A stretch of 64,000 nucleotides of DNA from Dryas octopetala. Its lineage: Eukaryota > Streptophyta > Magnoliopsida > Rosales > Rosaceae. The notes beneath the pieces are model-generated. The model was not told where the DNA came from, searched no databases, and saw nothing but the letters and a program-made list of their open reading frames with translations. The stretch lies in NCBI GenBank assembly GCA_963921425.1, contig OY992837.1, positions 3,879,896 through 3,943,895 of the forward strand, in the 5' to 3' direction. Of this stretch, positions 42,052 through 55,094 are shown piece after piece. A program made the translations under genes and the position numbers. Position 1 is the stretch's first letter, and the number at the start of each line of letters is the position of its first letter.

Positions 42052-45000
42052 ATGGGGATGGTGTCGGCCGAGAACCCTTTCTCTTTTTCTAATCGCTCTC
42101 CCACTCCTAAGCTCTCCAACTCCTTCACCACTCGGTACCCATCTCGAACTAGATAATACTCTTCTTTCTCTGTGTGCATATGTGCATTTTAACTCTTAAT
42201 AGCTAAGCTTAATTTCAACATCGAAGTTTAATATCATGCTATCATGCTTTTGGGTTTTCAAAGTTTTGGCTAGCTAAGATCACTAGCTTGCATAATTTGT
42301 AGTTTATGTTCTTTCTTTGGTTTTGTCAACTCCTCTTATGTGCTTATTTTGTATTTTTAGATGTTTCTGTAGCTCTTGTGCTTTTATAAACTATAAAGGT
42401 TTTGATTTCCGTATGGTCATAGTCACACACACAACTCACAAGGCTGCTGTTTCCCCTCTTGTGTTCTTTTGGCTTGTTTGTAAATTTTTTGTGGAAGTGA
42501 ATCTGTTTAAAATGATTTAGTACAATTTTTGAACGTGGGGGCTTAAGATTTGGTTAATTAATTGACATATTAGACAAAACACAACATTTTTAAATTGATA
42601 AAGTTTTAAAATTATCGTTTCTATGAACAGTTGGTAAAAAACCGGGGTATATTATTTATTATCGTTTCTATGGAGCATGTTTCAAGCTTAGTGCTGATTC
42701 TTGATGAGAGATGACTGTTAGGACATGCGGTCTTAAAGTTGTGGCTATATAGTTTCTGCATAGAAACTGGTTGATCTTTGGCCAACTTGTGGATTGCGGG
42801 TTTCTTTTCCTCATTTGTAGCCTTATTTGTCCATTTTGCAATTTGGATTGAATGTTTTAAATTGACAGATTTGGATGTGGGATGGCCCCAATTATTTGCT
42901 GGTCATATTCTTGAATAATTTATGTGATGTTTCGAGCATGCTGATTGCTCAATGCTGATATTATAGTTTCTGTGTGCATGTAGTATCTTTTCAGATGTTG
43001 CCGGGGACATTACAATTGTTGCTGATGGAGAGTCCTTTTTACTGCACAAGGTGAACTCTTCTAGCTATTCAACATGAAAAATGTCTGTTTTCTAAAACAA
43101 TTCACATCTGATGGTAAGGTCTTTGCTATATATAGCTACAAACTGGACCCTTGACTTTGAACTTTAAGATATAAGCATTGTAGCCTGTTATTGCATTATT
43201 GCATACCACACACACGCACCCCATGCTGATGGTCTCCAATTGCATACTATATAGAAAAAAGTTGAACTCCTGCAACAAGAAATGATTTTTCTTTTTCAAA
43301 ACTGATCACATTGTTCTGTTTTGCTGAAGTTTCCACTGGTATCTCGAAGTGGAAAGATTCGGAAAATGGTTGCAGATGCCAAGGATTCATCTGCAAAATT
43401 GGAGCTGCTCAACATACCAGGAGGGCCACAGGCATTTGAACTTGCAATGAAATTCTGTTATGGCATGAACTTTGAGATCACAAGTGCAAATGTTGCCCAT
43501 CTGCGCTGTGCTGCAGAATACTTGGAAATGACTGAAGACTACAGGGATGAAAACCTTATCGCGCGAACAGAGGTTTACCTGAATGAGGTTGTAGTTCAGA
43601 GTCTTGAAAAATCAGTGGAAGTCCTTGCCACCTGTGAGGCACTACCTCCTATAGTAGAGGAGGTTGAAATTCCAAGCAGATGTGTGGAGGCCATTGCCAT
43701 GAATGCTTGCAAGGAACAACTAGTATCAGGCTTGTCTATGTTAGATTGTGTTGGTGAGTCTACAGAGCTTAAGAGTGGTTGTCTTGAGTGGTGGGTTGAA
43801 GATCTCTCACTACTAAGGATTGATTATTATCAGAGGGTTATCTGTGCCATGACAAGACTAGGTGTTCGACCGGATAGCATTTTTGCATCTTTGATGCATT
43901 TTGCTCAGGCATCCTTAAAGGGTATTGGAAAAGGTCAAGTTTGGAATCCAGGAAGAGTGAAGCCAAATCCTGGCATGGCAGAACATGACCAGAGAACTAT
44001 TGTGGAAACCCTTATAAGCTTAATGCCAACAGAGAAAAGTTGTTCGGTGCCACTGAGTTTTATGTTCGGGATGCTGAGGATGGCAATCATGGTGGATGCT
44101 ACAATCGCATGCAGGCTTGAGCTTGAAAGGAGGATTGCTTTTAGACTGGAAATGGTTTCACTTGATGATCTCCTTATACCATCAATCCAAGCAGGGGGTT
44201 CATTGTATGATGTTGATACCGTTCATCGAATACTGGTAAATTTCCTGCAGCGGATTGAAGAAGAAGATGAAGATTGTGGATATGAGTCTGAAGGCCTTGG
44301 TTCTCCAAGTCATGGGTCATTGTTGAAAGTTGGACGGCTTGTTGACACGTATCTAGCTGAAATTGCTCCTGATCCTTACCTGAGCTTACAAAAATTCATT
44401 GCTATGATTGAAATATTACCTGATTATGCTCGTGTCATCGATGATGGGCTTTACAGGGCGGTTGATATATATTTGAAGGTAAGTTATCACTTATCAGCAT
44501 TAATTACATCAAATTACATGATTTTGTATTTTGTTTTGTTCCTTTTCCAGAACATTTGTTAAGTCATAGACACACGTTTACACTAGCCTCAACATTGCTA
44601 GAAGGTATAAACCGTGCATTAATTGTGTATGTGCCAATTCGTGTATCTTGGATTCATGTCATACAATGGAAATTTTATTCTCCAATACAAGAGCTGATCC
44701 ATCATGTTTTAGTTTTGCCAAGCATTTGGCCTGATAGCTTCTTGTTTAGGTTCATTCATTGCTAACTGACCAAGAGTGCAAGAAAGTCTGCAAATTCATA
44801 GACTGCCAAAAGCTCTCTCAAGAAGCCTGCAACCACGCTGCACAAAATGATCGACTCCCAGTACAGATGACAGTGCAAGTTCTGTATTTTGAGCAGCTCC
44901 GTTTGAAGAATGCATTGTCTGGAAGCTCAGGAGATGGGCTGCTCTCACAGAGAATGAGCAGCGGTGTACCAAGTGCAGCCATGTCCCCTCGAGACAATTA

Positions 45001-45274
45001 TGCTTCATTGAGGAGAGAAAACCGAGAGCTGAAGCTGGAGATTTCAAGAATGAGAGTGAGGCTGAGTGAGTTGGAGAAGGAGCAGTTGTTTATGAAACAA
45101 GGAATGATGGGTAAAACAGGAAATGGAAGGACATTCTTGACCTCACTGTCCAAGGGGATTGGAAGGATTGGAATTTTTAGTGGTCAAGCAGGAAGTAAAC
45201 AGCAGAAGTCGGGTCGGAAGTCCCGGGGATCCGAGGGAAAAAAGGGTAGGAGTAGGAGACATTCTGTTTCCTAG
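42052..45274 (+). CDS. NPH3/RPT2-like (NRL) BTB protein
   Basis: Four exons (42052-42134, 42984-43050, 43330-44478, 44750-45274) join to 607 aa. The BTB domain (about 30-130) begins SDVAGDITIVADGESFLLHK and includes RSGKIRKMVADAKD and AFELAMKFCYGM. The NPH3 domain (about 200-460) has DLSLLRIDYYQRVICAM and, across the last junction, DIYLKVHSLLTDQECKKVCK and CNHAAQNDRLPVQMTVQVLY. A coiled coil (about 518-545, RRENRELKLEISRMRVRLSE) follows, and the basic tail ends SRRHSVS. NRL proteins are plasma-membrane-associated partners of phototropins and AGC kinases, and CUL3 adaptors. The likely Arabidopsis counterpart is At3g08660 or At3g08570. Intron 1 is about 850 bp. The exon 3 end is a clean GAAG|GTAAG; reading through it would append an unrelated tail. 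Confidence 0.95.
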
Positions 45275-45324
45275 GTAGCTTTTTTCCCAAGAAACAGATT
45301 TGTTTTTGGAGGTAATTAACATGA

Positions 45325-45416
45325 GAGACCATCTCTTTGTACCATCTAGTGTACCATCTCTCTAATACACCTCTATTAAAGAGATGGTACACTAGATGGT
45401 ACAAAGAGATAGTCTC
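45325..45416. repeat. Perfect-like hairpin (37-bp arms) just after the NPH3 stop
   Basis: Arms 45325-45361 and 45380-45416 pair over 37 bp with one mismatch around an 18-nt loop. Each arm contains the phrase GTACCATCTAGTGTACCATC or its complement, itself a short internal repeat. It starts 51 bp after the stop codon, probably in the 3' UTR. It could be a tiny foldback transposon or a structured RNA. Confidence 0.9.
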
Positions 45417-46069
45417 CCTAGCACTACTTTTTCCAATATCAGTGTGGCACTGGCACCTATAATGGATGGGGTCATGGCACTATCCATATGGGCCAAGCCT
45501 AGGTGACCCAAGGTCTCGATTATGAAGGGAACCGCACATTTATGAAGAGTAACGCTAGATATACCATATTTATTGATCACATTTATTATGAAAATGAAGG
45601 AGGGTTGCACATCTATCCCACCTCATGTGATCAACAATGTGGTCTAAATGTTGTAGAATTAGTTCTATTGATCTTTGAAATATCAAGTAGGAATTACTTC
45701 TTTTTTGTTGCTAAATCTCAGTTAGTCTCTTCCTAACACTCATGAATTAGGAGTTTAGTTTTCAATGATATGCAAAGGAAGCAAAAGTAGTAATTCAGTA
45801 ATGTAACATATATATAATATATATTATGAACTAGCTTGCCCCTATGACAACAAATATAGAGGAAGCTAAAATTTCTTGCAAGCAAGTTCATCATCTCAAA
45901 AAGTCAGAAGTAAACTGCCAAACCAAAAAAAAATAAAATACAATTGTCACTTGCAGAAAATATGGACAAGCTTAAGGAGTAGACTGTCCAAGAAACTCAG
46001 TCATCAATGCCCCTGGTCTAGTACTGCTCTGTCTACAAGTAGAGAGACAACTCTTGATGATGCACTGCT
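45417..46069. other. Spacer between convergent NPH3 and V-ATPase E genes
   Basis: No gene is recognised. It holds the end of the NPH3 3' UTR and the VHA-E 3' UTR. Confidence 0.45.
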
Positions 46070-47860
46070 TCATCCTAAAAGGCGCTTGCGGATCTGCAGG
46101 GAAAAAAAAAACAAGTGAATTGCAGCATTCTCTATCAGTTTTTGTTTTTTTTTTCAATTCTATTGTGCTGAATGAATGCCCAAATGGACTAGAAAGTTTG
46201 GTTAGCTGATACTAGCTAGTAAGTAATTAACTGCTAGAAGTTGATCCATGAATTTATATAGAATAATACTAAGGATTTCAAATTTGGACCCCGATTGTGT
46301 CCGTGTCATTAAAATATACCAACCTCGGGCAATTTCTGTTTGAAGACAACATCCAATCGTGCATCGAGGGTGTTTTCACACACTATCTTCCCATCTTGCG
46401 AGGCCACAACCACTCCACCCGAACTTTTAAACAATATGCAAACCAACAAAATGAAAACCATGCCAATCACAGTAAGTATATTAGTCCACCCAAAAGGGTA
46501 GGTATTAGACAAGTATTAGACTTCAAAACTTAAAATTCGAGTTGAATTAATAATGTATATCAAAGTAGTTAGCATTCTCCTCATGTGCAGCCTTATCTTG
46601 CACGTGAAGGGATAGACAAAGTTGGAGGTTTCGAATCCAAGACCTCCCAATAGAGCTCTAATATCATTTCAGGCAATAACTCAACTCGATTCTAAAAACT
46701 TGAACTTTCAAAAAATGGGTCAACAATGTACATCAAGCTAGCTAATATTAGACACTTAGCGATCAACATTTCATAACAAAGGCAATGGATACATAGAAAA
46801 GATTACCACGAGGGTTCGTGTGAATCACCACGCGGAGGAGGTGGGAGGAACACACGGTCGTCAATGGTGAGTTTAGGTGGTGCATTGTTGGCTTTCTCAG
46901 CATACACGCGTTTTGCTTCCTCCAAAACAGACTCAACAAGCTTACGGTCGACCTCTCTGCACCGCAGCAACACTGCTGGCTCCTTTAGCCGCATCAAACT
47001 CTATGCACAAACATAAATTAATTAATTAAACAACTTAATTTTCATTAATTAACATCCTTAATTATTAATTGGTTAAAATTAATCATATGTTGTTACCTGA
47101 ACAATCAAGTCTTTGATAATCTTCTTGTATGCCTTCTGGTCTTCAGAAGCACGTACCAGTTTCTTGGCAGCAGATTCTTTCATGGAGTTTACTATATCAT
47201 CTTGTGCTTGAAGAACTTTTATACGGGATGCATTCAGTTGCATCGAGTATTCACTGTACATTGAGTAAGTACAAGTACACCACCAAAATTAATTTCACTA
47301 AAATATTTGAAGAAAATGGGAAAATTAATTGAGGTGATCCATCATACTAGCTAATGAAACTCACATTTTCTTGCGAACTTCCACCTGCTTTTGCTTGCGC
47401 TCATACTCTTGTTTGATCTTTTTCTTTTCAGCTTCAACTATTTGCAGTTTCTTAATGTTAAACTCCTGTCAGAAAATTATATATTAATTAAAAAGAAAAG
47501 TAAAAACACCACCCCATAAAAAACACATTAACTATATATGCCTGGCCCATTATATGCTGGTAAAGGGTGTAATTTGCAATCAAGTGCTAAGAGCAATGTT
47601 CATATACATTTAAGTTTCCTGTTGTCCATTAATCACAAAACCCCATTAGCTTGAAAAACTAAATGGAGAAGTTACAACTTACAACGTCTAACTCAAAATA
47701 ATTAAAATTGAAACTTCAATGTATTTAGGAAAAAAGGATTAAGAAACAAATTAAGGACCTCCTCAGCAGAGAGAGAGATCTCATTGGCTTTCTCTTCGGC
47801 TTCTTGACGAATGAATCTGACCATCTGCTGAATCTGCTTGGATACATCTGCGTCGTTCAT
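46070..47860 (-). CDS. VHA-E: V-type H+-ATPase subunit E
   Basis: Six exons (47759-47860, 47365-47465, 47097-47253, 46807-47000, 46324-46423, 46070-46093) give 225 aa, close to the usual 226-237. The protein begins MNDADVSKQIQQMVRFIRQE, then a long charged helix (EAEKKKIKQEYERKQKQVEV), EYSMQLNASRIKVLQAQDD, RLKEPAVLLRCREVDRKLVE, and the C-terminal globular part SGGVVVASQDGKIVCENTLD. The last exon encodes only IRKRLLG and the stop, matching the conserved end of plant subunit E. Subunit E is the peripheral stator stalk linking V1 to V0; the pump acidifies vacuole and endomembranes. The intron 1 donor is GAG|GTCCTT, a weak GT site. Isoform not resolved. Confidence 0.95.
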
Positions 47861-48834
47861 CTTTTCAGAAATATTATTTTATGGTATATATTTGTCCAAT
47901 AACTAAGGTGGTATATATATCATATATGTACGAATATGTTGAAAGACTGAAAGTTGAAACTCAAAGAAGGCTCTCCCAATCAAAAATTTGAATGAACACT
48001 GAAATGGAATCAGAGATTAAGGCAGTTTCTGTAAACAACATTCGATGAGTGTGGAGATGAACACCTATCTGCCCTGTCAGGTGCGAAATTTCGTCCCAAC
48101 TATTTTTCCGTTTGGACGTTGAATACTTCCAAACCTTCCTTATTTCGCGAAGATCTCTAACCAAAACTTTTTGTCTTTTTTTAGGTACTAAGTGGGCCCA
48201 CGGCCCAAATATCAAAAGCTAACCACACATTGGGTTTCAATTAAGAGCTGGATCACACAACTTGGAGCATGGTCCAAGACAGAATGACCCAACATCAGCT
48301 CAAGCCCAAGTGAAGCAATATCATCAGCAAGTCGACAACCGAAGCTTTAATTTTGAACAATATTATTTATGAAGATTTTCTTTTTTGAATTGTGCGTCTA
48401 GAATTTTGTTTTGTTTTTTTTTTTTAATTTTCAATATTTGTCAATATTCTTTTATTTTAGTCATAAATAACTTTTTGGTGAATTAGTCACAAATTTTTAT
48501 AGTTGGGCGGGTAAGGTTCCAATTAAGCTGACCATGTACCTTCTTGATTAGATTAAATGATTAATAATATGTTTTAACAAAGAAAAATACAAAATCATTT
48601 GTATTCATATGTCTTGTCTTTGTGGGCCACATGACTCAACTGGGGGTACTTTCCTAACTTAGCAGGCGGACTTTTCCTCGTTAGTGGCCCAGTGGGCTTT
48701 TGACTGGACTGGCTATTTCCAAAAAAACCGACAAAAATTAAGAAAAAATGTCAAAAATAGTGGACTCGTGAACCTTCCCAGAAAGTTGAATTATTTATTG
48801 AATTGATAATTGAAAGAGGAGGACTTGTGACTAA
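47861..48834. other. Promoter region of VHA-E and 3' flank of the acid phosphatase gene
   Basis: Both neighbours are on the minus strand. A single AT-rich spacer with T-runs (near 48412-48425) lies between them. Several TGGGCC/GGCCCA words (for example near 48193) resemble TCP-binding site II elements common in housekeeping promoters. Confidence 0.4.
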
Positions 48835-50469
48835 TTAAGGAACAAAATACATTGGATTTGGAAGCTTAAAAGTGCGGTTGCCCACATAATCTCCTTGGAG
48901 ATCACTCCATTGGTCTCCTACATTCCCCCATATCTTGTAACCTTGTTCCACCAATTGCTTCCGAATTGCTGACTTGTACGCCACTGCGCCCTGCCCTTTG
49001 TAATCTGCGGTCCTGTGAACAACAACACCTAACTAATTTAGGTATCAACTTTATCATATATAATTATATATGTCTGTGCTTTAATTGTGTACTTGCTTTG
49101 GTTAATTAGCTCTAACGTAGAAGAGTACACTTTTATAGTTTGCATGCCGATAATAATTGACTCGGATATGTAAATCAAATTATTAGGCTCAAATTGGCAT
49201 AATAAACATGGACTTTGCCTGATCCTACCATTTATGTCTAATTTGTAGTACAACGAATCTTTGTGGGAGGTCTTTCTTCAACCCACTAATCAATTCGAGA
49301 TTATTAATTCTTCCAATATTAGATTAGAGTCTTTTCAAATGTCGATCATGGGGAGTTCTCAATTTTTATATGGGTACATACATCATGACATTTATTTTTC
49401 TCGATCCTTAATTTCTTCAGTTGGACAGATTAGTGACATCCTAAGTGCATGGAGGAGAAAACTAACCACTTGTTTTGTGAGCTAATTAGGAATGATTGAG
49501 ATGATTAATTTGGTTTGACAGTTTGCCAACATATATATATATATTAATCTATGATGTAAAAAATTTGTCAATAATATATTAATATATGTGAAGTTTATTA
49601 TAGGATTCACATACATTAAATCCTTGACAATTACTATATTCGTGTGACAATTACTCACACGAATATATCAAATCCATCTTACCTCAAAATAAGCCGTTCA
49701 TAGCCAACAAATCCCTGATTATGCAAGTTATCAATAGTGGCTTGGCCAAGGTTTTCTTCATCTCTTCCTGTGACCAAGAACACCTTAAACCCACTATTCA
49801 CCAATTCGCTAAACAGTCCCAGCATAGCAGGAACTGCTGGACACTCTCCTGTCATTGCCCATGCCTTGAACCCAGATGGATCATAAGGGTCACACCTATA
49901 CATGCATGTCACAGACACAAATAAAGTCCAATTAAATTTTGACGTGTTATGTTGTGAAATTATCGATCTGAACCCGACCTAGATAAACCCACAATCAACT
50001 TAATCGAAATATGTAATTGTAATGATCTCATTTTGTACACGTACCCATATCTCTTTCCCTTGTAGTAGAGGACATTGGAAATGCAAGTGTCATCCACGTC
50101 CAAAATCCAAGCATCCATGCCATCATCTCCGAGAACGATTCCATTCATGTAACTCAGAATCTGGCCAACGATCAACTCGACGTCCCGGTCGTACTGTCCT
50201 CCGATCATGTACTTCTCAATGTAGAGGAGGCACTGGGTTGGCACTGTGCGCCACGCGCGCACATTGTTGGCCTCCACCGCCAGTCTCCAACTCAAACAAA
50301 ACCCACCACCGCCGTCGAGTACGTTTAGCACGCCCGGCTTATAGTAATTGGGTTTTGCACCAGTCGCTTTGGATAATATTGCCAGAAACAAAAATACCAA
50401 CACATCTTGTGTCCGTTTCACCATTGCTCTAACCATATGTACGTGCTTATTGCTAGCTTTTATCATCAC
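48835..50469 (-). CDS. VSP-like acid phosphatase (HAD superfamily, class B)
   Basis: Three exons (50045-50469, 49683-49895, 48835-49012) give 271 aa with the first ATG. MVRAMVKRTQDVLVFLFLAI suggests a signal peptide, so translation may begin at one of the internal methionines. HAD motifs are all present: motif I DVDDTC (about 124-129; both aspartates intact), motif II FLVTGRDEE, a motif III lysine in the YKSAIRKQLVEQG region, and motif IV GNVGDQWSDLQGD. It ends FKLPNPMYFVP, as in plant acid phosphatases and vegetative storage proteins. Soybean VSP-alpha lost the catalytic Asp; this one kept it, so phosphatase activity is likely. Secretion or vacuolar delivery is expected. The neighbouring genes give no functional link. 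Confidence 0.93.
49637..49667. repeat. Small hairpin in the acid phosphatase intron 2
   Basis: ATATTCGTGTG and CACACGAATAT form an 11-bp stem close to the exon 2 donor (exon 2 low end 49683). It would place a stem-loop near the 5' end of the intron. Confidence 0.6.
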
Positions 50470-51915
50470 CTAAAAATAAATAAATAGCAGCTTAGTTAAA
50501 AAAAGCACACGAAAATCTTAATGGGTTTTGGAGAAATGAAGCAGAGAAACTTAAAAGGGGTTAGAGTTGACGAGATCTTTTGGGCAATGGGATGTCATTT
50601 TCGTGGCTTTAACAAAGAAAGTGTGTTTTGGGCAAAGGGCCGGATTATGTAGCTTTTATAATATGGGGCTGATTAATTGGCACGCACCACGACTATTCGT
50701 ACCTACCCCTTGTGATTTGTGAAGTAATTGCATGGAGTACTAGACAATGACCAAAGACTTATACAAGCTCCATGGCTGCACAAGTACTTGGAAATTTCCT
50801 AATAAGAAAAATTATTTTATAATTAAATTGATTGACTTTGAAGGCAAATCCATATCTACATTGTTAAGAAAGATGGGAATAAATGTCGATCGAATCACCC
50901 AAAACTAGGATAGGTTCTAGGTCGATGTTGAAGAGAAGTTATTCTTAATTTGGGACTAAAATATTATAAATTGATCTTGGCATTAAGAAAAAAAAAAAAA
51001 AAAAAAAAAAGACCTCTAGGCTGTAGCTTTGGTGGTCTTGAAGGAAAGAAGGAGAGAATAAAGAAGTATTTTACTATGTTGTGTTATGTGATTTGAAAGC
51101 AAGGAATTTTAACTCTCTATGACGAAAAATTGAAATTTCTTGCCAACATAATAATATCGAAAAGAAACATGACTTTGCGTCAACTTCCCGTTTGTGCCAA
51201 ACACATGGCATAATGGCATATCACATCACTTGTGCGTACGTATGCCGACCTACGTACACTACATCCAACAATGGATGGTTCAAATTGTCTTTTACTATTG
51301 ACCTGTAGAAGAAAAATTGTTTGTCCATTAAGGCCACTATAGTCGCTCAAAGTCTAGCCTATATTTAGTTTCCACATTTACTTTTGCATATGCATGATGA
51401 ATGTTGAAGGAAAATTACCAAGGCGTGCGGATGATTACCAACATGCGTAATTTACAGTCGCTCATACATATGATATTGTCGAAAGCAAAGTCTATATATT
51501 CATGCATCTTATATATGGTTGATGAAAATAAAATGGGTATCCTTTTACTAAATAGTTTGATAACATAATATATTTATATTGTTAGATTTAGAGGACAAAA
51601 GTATACATAATCATAATATAGTCTGATAACATATATATTATGTTATCATACTATTTCATGAAAAAACATTTCTGCATAACATGGTCAATATATAAGAAAG
51701 AAAAATGCATTGAACTAAAAAAGTGGCATGCATGTGAACTTCTAACCTGAAAATTAGTGGATTAGATGTACATATATGGCCATATACAACAAACGTAACC
51801 AATGTCGTAAAAATGCAAGTTTGTTAGATAGATGGAGAAGATTCCTTCAAGAGCTAGCTATATATATTGTATTCTCAACACTCTGCAACTGCAAGCTAGC
51901 TCATGTTGAGCAGCC

Positions 51916-51950
<35 letters not shown>

Positions 51951-54410
51951 CTACAAACTACTACGAAGCTGGTATTTGAAGGTGATCATGAGAAAGACAT
52001 GAAGATCGATTATGAAAAGTACTGCATTCTGGTAGATTCTTAAGTAACAAAAATGTTGGGTGGGGATGGCGTCAGAGACCATATAAACGATGGCGATGGT
52101 GGAATAGACAGTACAAAAAGGGCTCTAGTGGACCAGCACCTATATATACCTAATTAACAAAATTACAAATAATGGTGGACTTAATTAATTATTAAATTTG
52201 TTCATCCAATTAACATGTCAGCTGTATATTTTATCTGTTGATTGAACAATTAATGAATGAGCTTCATAATAAGTTTAAATTTGAATAAATAAAACACTAT
52301 TATATTCTTTATTATTGATCGAACTTTTAATAAATGATCAACCGCCAAGGTTTAATTGTGGGGTAGGATTTATATATTAAACCCTAGTGGGAATATAGTC
52401 AGAGGCCACATCTTAAGAGAAGTGGTGGAGCAGCCGTCAGATTGTACTACTCACCCCCATGGCCATATATGATGCATTTGCATGTTGGGAAGCTTGCACG
52501 AAATTATTGGATGAGACAGTCTTAATTGGCAATTGAGTAATGGAGTACGCCACTCCAACAATGCACCGACCAACCAAATTAGTCGGTTTGTGCAATATAT
52601 ATAGAAGAATATCTATATATACACAGAGAAAAAGGACTAGCTAGATCCCAGATATATATATCACAAGCTATGAAGCTAACATATATGAGGCCCACGAATG
52701 AATGAATATTATGAATATTTTACTTTCTTCAGAGTTGAGAGTACTGAGCTGTATAGCTTGTGGAACCTAACGTAACGCATGCTGTAATTAAGCACATTTC
52801 ATAGCACTAAATCTAATGTACACCATTGAGAATCCTCCACTTGCTGCATGTATTAGGCATAGATAAGCCAATGGGGTGGAGTCTTGGGGACGTACTTCAT
52901 GAATTTATATTGGACAGGTTAGAAAAGGGAAGATCGATCAATACGTCATACGTATGGGCACAGACCACACCTAATAAATTATCTAATATCTATAGAGTAA
53001 ATGAGTAATCCAATAATTATTAATTTTTTGTTAGATCGAAAAGAATCAAACTTTAGACTTATTATAGTTCTAACTCATTTCTCAACCCACCTTAATCATA
53101 ATCCAATAAAAGATTATCAATAAAGTATTAAATTTTTTACTAGATAATGTGAAAGTGGGCTGGATATTGGGCCAACTTTTGAATGGCTCACCTAGCATGC
53201 TGTGGATCATAATCATATGTCTTCGGAAGCCCACTATGATTCGAGCAAATTGGACCAAAATGAAGGCAGATTCGTGTCCCTGTGTAGTTTAGGCTTAGGC
53301 CCTTAAAAAAAGGCTTCAATGGGCTGCTTTCTATTTGATTTTTGTACCCAGAAAAAAATTATATGCCATGCCATTTCTCCAATAATCGGTTTGATATTGA
53401 CAATTATATGTCACAGCAGCCTTAGAGAAACGTCAGAGAATGCCATGTGAAACTGAAGACATATGTATAGACAACTTTAATTTTGAAGATGAAATAGGAT
53501 ATTGCAGTACTGTTGATCTATATTCTATATATATAGTCAAGTCATATGATCATATCCTTCGCTTTTGGGCCACGAATCCTGCACACCATCACATGCAATT
53601 CGATTGGACATGACCAAGCTTTTGTCATACACAGCTTTGCTTCAAAGCAAAAGTGCTCTGGTGGTTCGCTCTAACTCCTATACATGCATGCTTCCCATCT
53701 CACCAAATTTTATTACAAGTGATAACTATTTCAGGTAATGATCAGAAACATTTTTGCACAAATCATAGATTAAAAGTTGATTCAATAATAGGAACTCCTA
53801 TGATCTGAAATTGATCTTCCGTACATTTATTCATTTTGACTGAAACATTGATAAAGCATACTAAATTATATAATTAATAAGCTCTTTTCCTAAAACAGCA
53901 AAGATAATTTTGCATGTCCCTTTAACAAATTCGTCGGACACATATGGGGACTAATGTGAGCTTTACGTGTTTGTATTAGTACCAACACGATTTGCGATGT
54001 TTTTTTGATCCAATAAAAAAAAAAAAAAAAAACACCCTTCTTGTTTAATTTATCCCAAAGGCACATGAAAACCAGGTCCTTGTAATTTGAAATTTACCAA
54101 TTCACAGATAGCAATTTAGTTGTAAATTTGTAATATATGATGCTTCAGTACCATACCATGCAAAAAGATTCTACAAGCTTTCTCCTTAGCTAGCTAGCCT
54201 AGCTACTTGTAACTTGTAAGATACATGCATAATTGCATATAGTAGTGGTACTTCTGAGTGGTTTTAATTAAATCGCTCTTTCTTACACATACTCTTTCAT
54301 ACATATATAGGATAAGATGGTGACTTCCCATGAAGCGTTTGTCCCTTCTTTATTGTTTGTACATGTGTGTACATGCAGCACATACTCTTAATTTCATATA
54401 TATATATATA
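50470..54410. other. Gene-poor AT-rich region
   Basis: No gene is recognised over almost 4 kb. The leftmost 200 bp are the acid phosphatase promoter (TTTTATAATA near 50654). An A-run of 23 lies near 50989. Only microsatellites and TA-rich tracts are otherwise visible. Confidence 0.5.
51918..51949. repeat. (AT)n microsatellite
   Basis: About 16 AT dinucleotides without interruption. Confidence 0.9.
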
Positions 54411-54417
54411 TATACAG

Positions 54418-54812
54418 GCTCCTTCTGTTGAGGTATACCTCAACTTATTTATGTTGAGGTATACCTTGTTGGGGCCCACACAAGTCGTTTTGTGTCGATC
54501 CGAACCGTTCAATTTTTACATCTCCGTAGATAGATCATCCTTGCAAAAAATTAGCCAAATCGGAAATCATTTGCCTATCTAACTTTGATCAAATAAATGG
54601 ACGAACCAAATATTTTCGATGAAACCGTCCATTTGTTTTATCAAAATTATATAGGCAAATGGTTTCCGATTTGGCTAATTTTTTGCAAGGATGATCTATC
54701 AATGAAGATGATCCTTGCGAACGGTTCGGATCGACACAAAACGACTCGTGTGGGCCCCAACAAGTTCATACCTCAACTTAAATAAGTTGAGGTATACCTC
54801 AACAGAAGGAGC
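54418..54812. mobile_element. Foldback MITE, 395 bp, inserted in a TA repeat
   Basis: The two ends are GCTCCTTCTGTTGAGG and its complement CCTCAACAGAAGGAGC. Almost the whole element pairs with itself: CGGAAATCATTTGCC on the left against GGCAAATGGTTTCCG on the right, and GATCCGAACCGTTC against GAACGGTTCGGATC. The centre lies near 54613. It also carries internal palindromes GAGGTATACCTC. Both flanks are TATATA tracts, so the target duplication cannot be measured. No coding capacity. Confidence 0.85.
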
Positions 54813-55094
54813 TATATATATATATATATATATATAGGATAAGATGGTGACTTGCCATGAAGCCCATTAGGATAAGCCACCATTTTCCAACACCAGTCAC
54901 TATCCAACTGCATGCTACGGTCCTTCAATTCCACTGCTCTACATTGATCGACTTGCCCATGTGGTTATATTAATGTACATATATATGCAGTTCCTACTTA
55001 ACAAATTAAATTTGGGGTTGATGGCATGGCCGGCTTGAAGCTAGCCCTTCATATATCCACGTGATCATGATGTAGCCACGCAGCTAATCATTTA

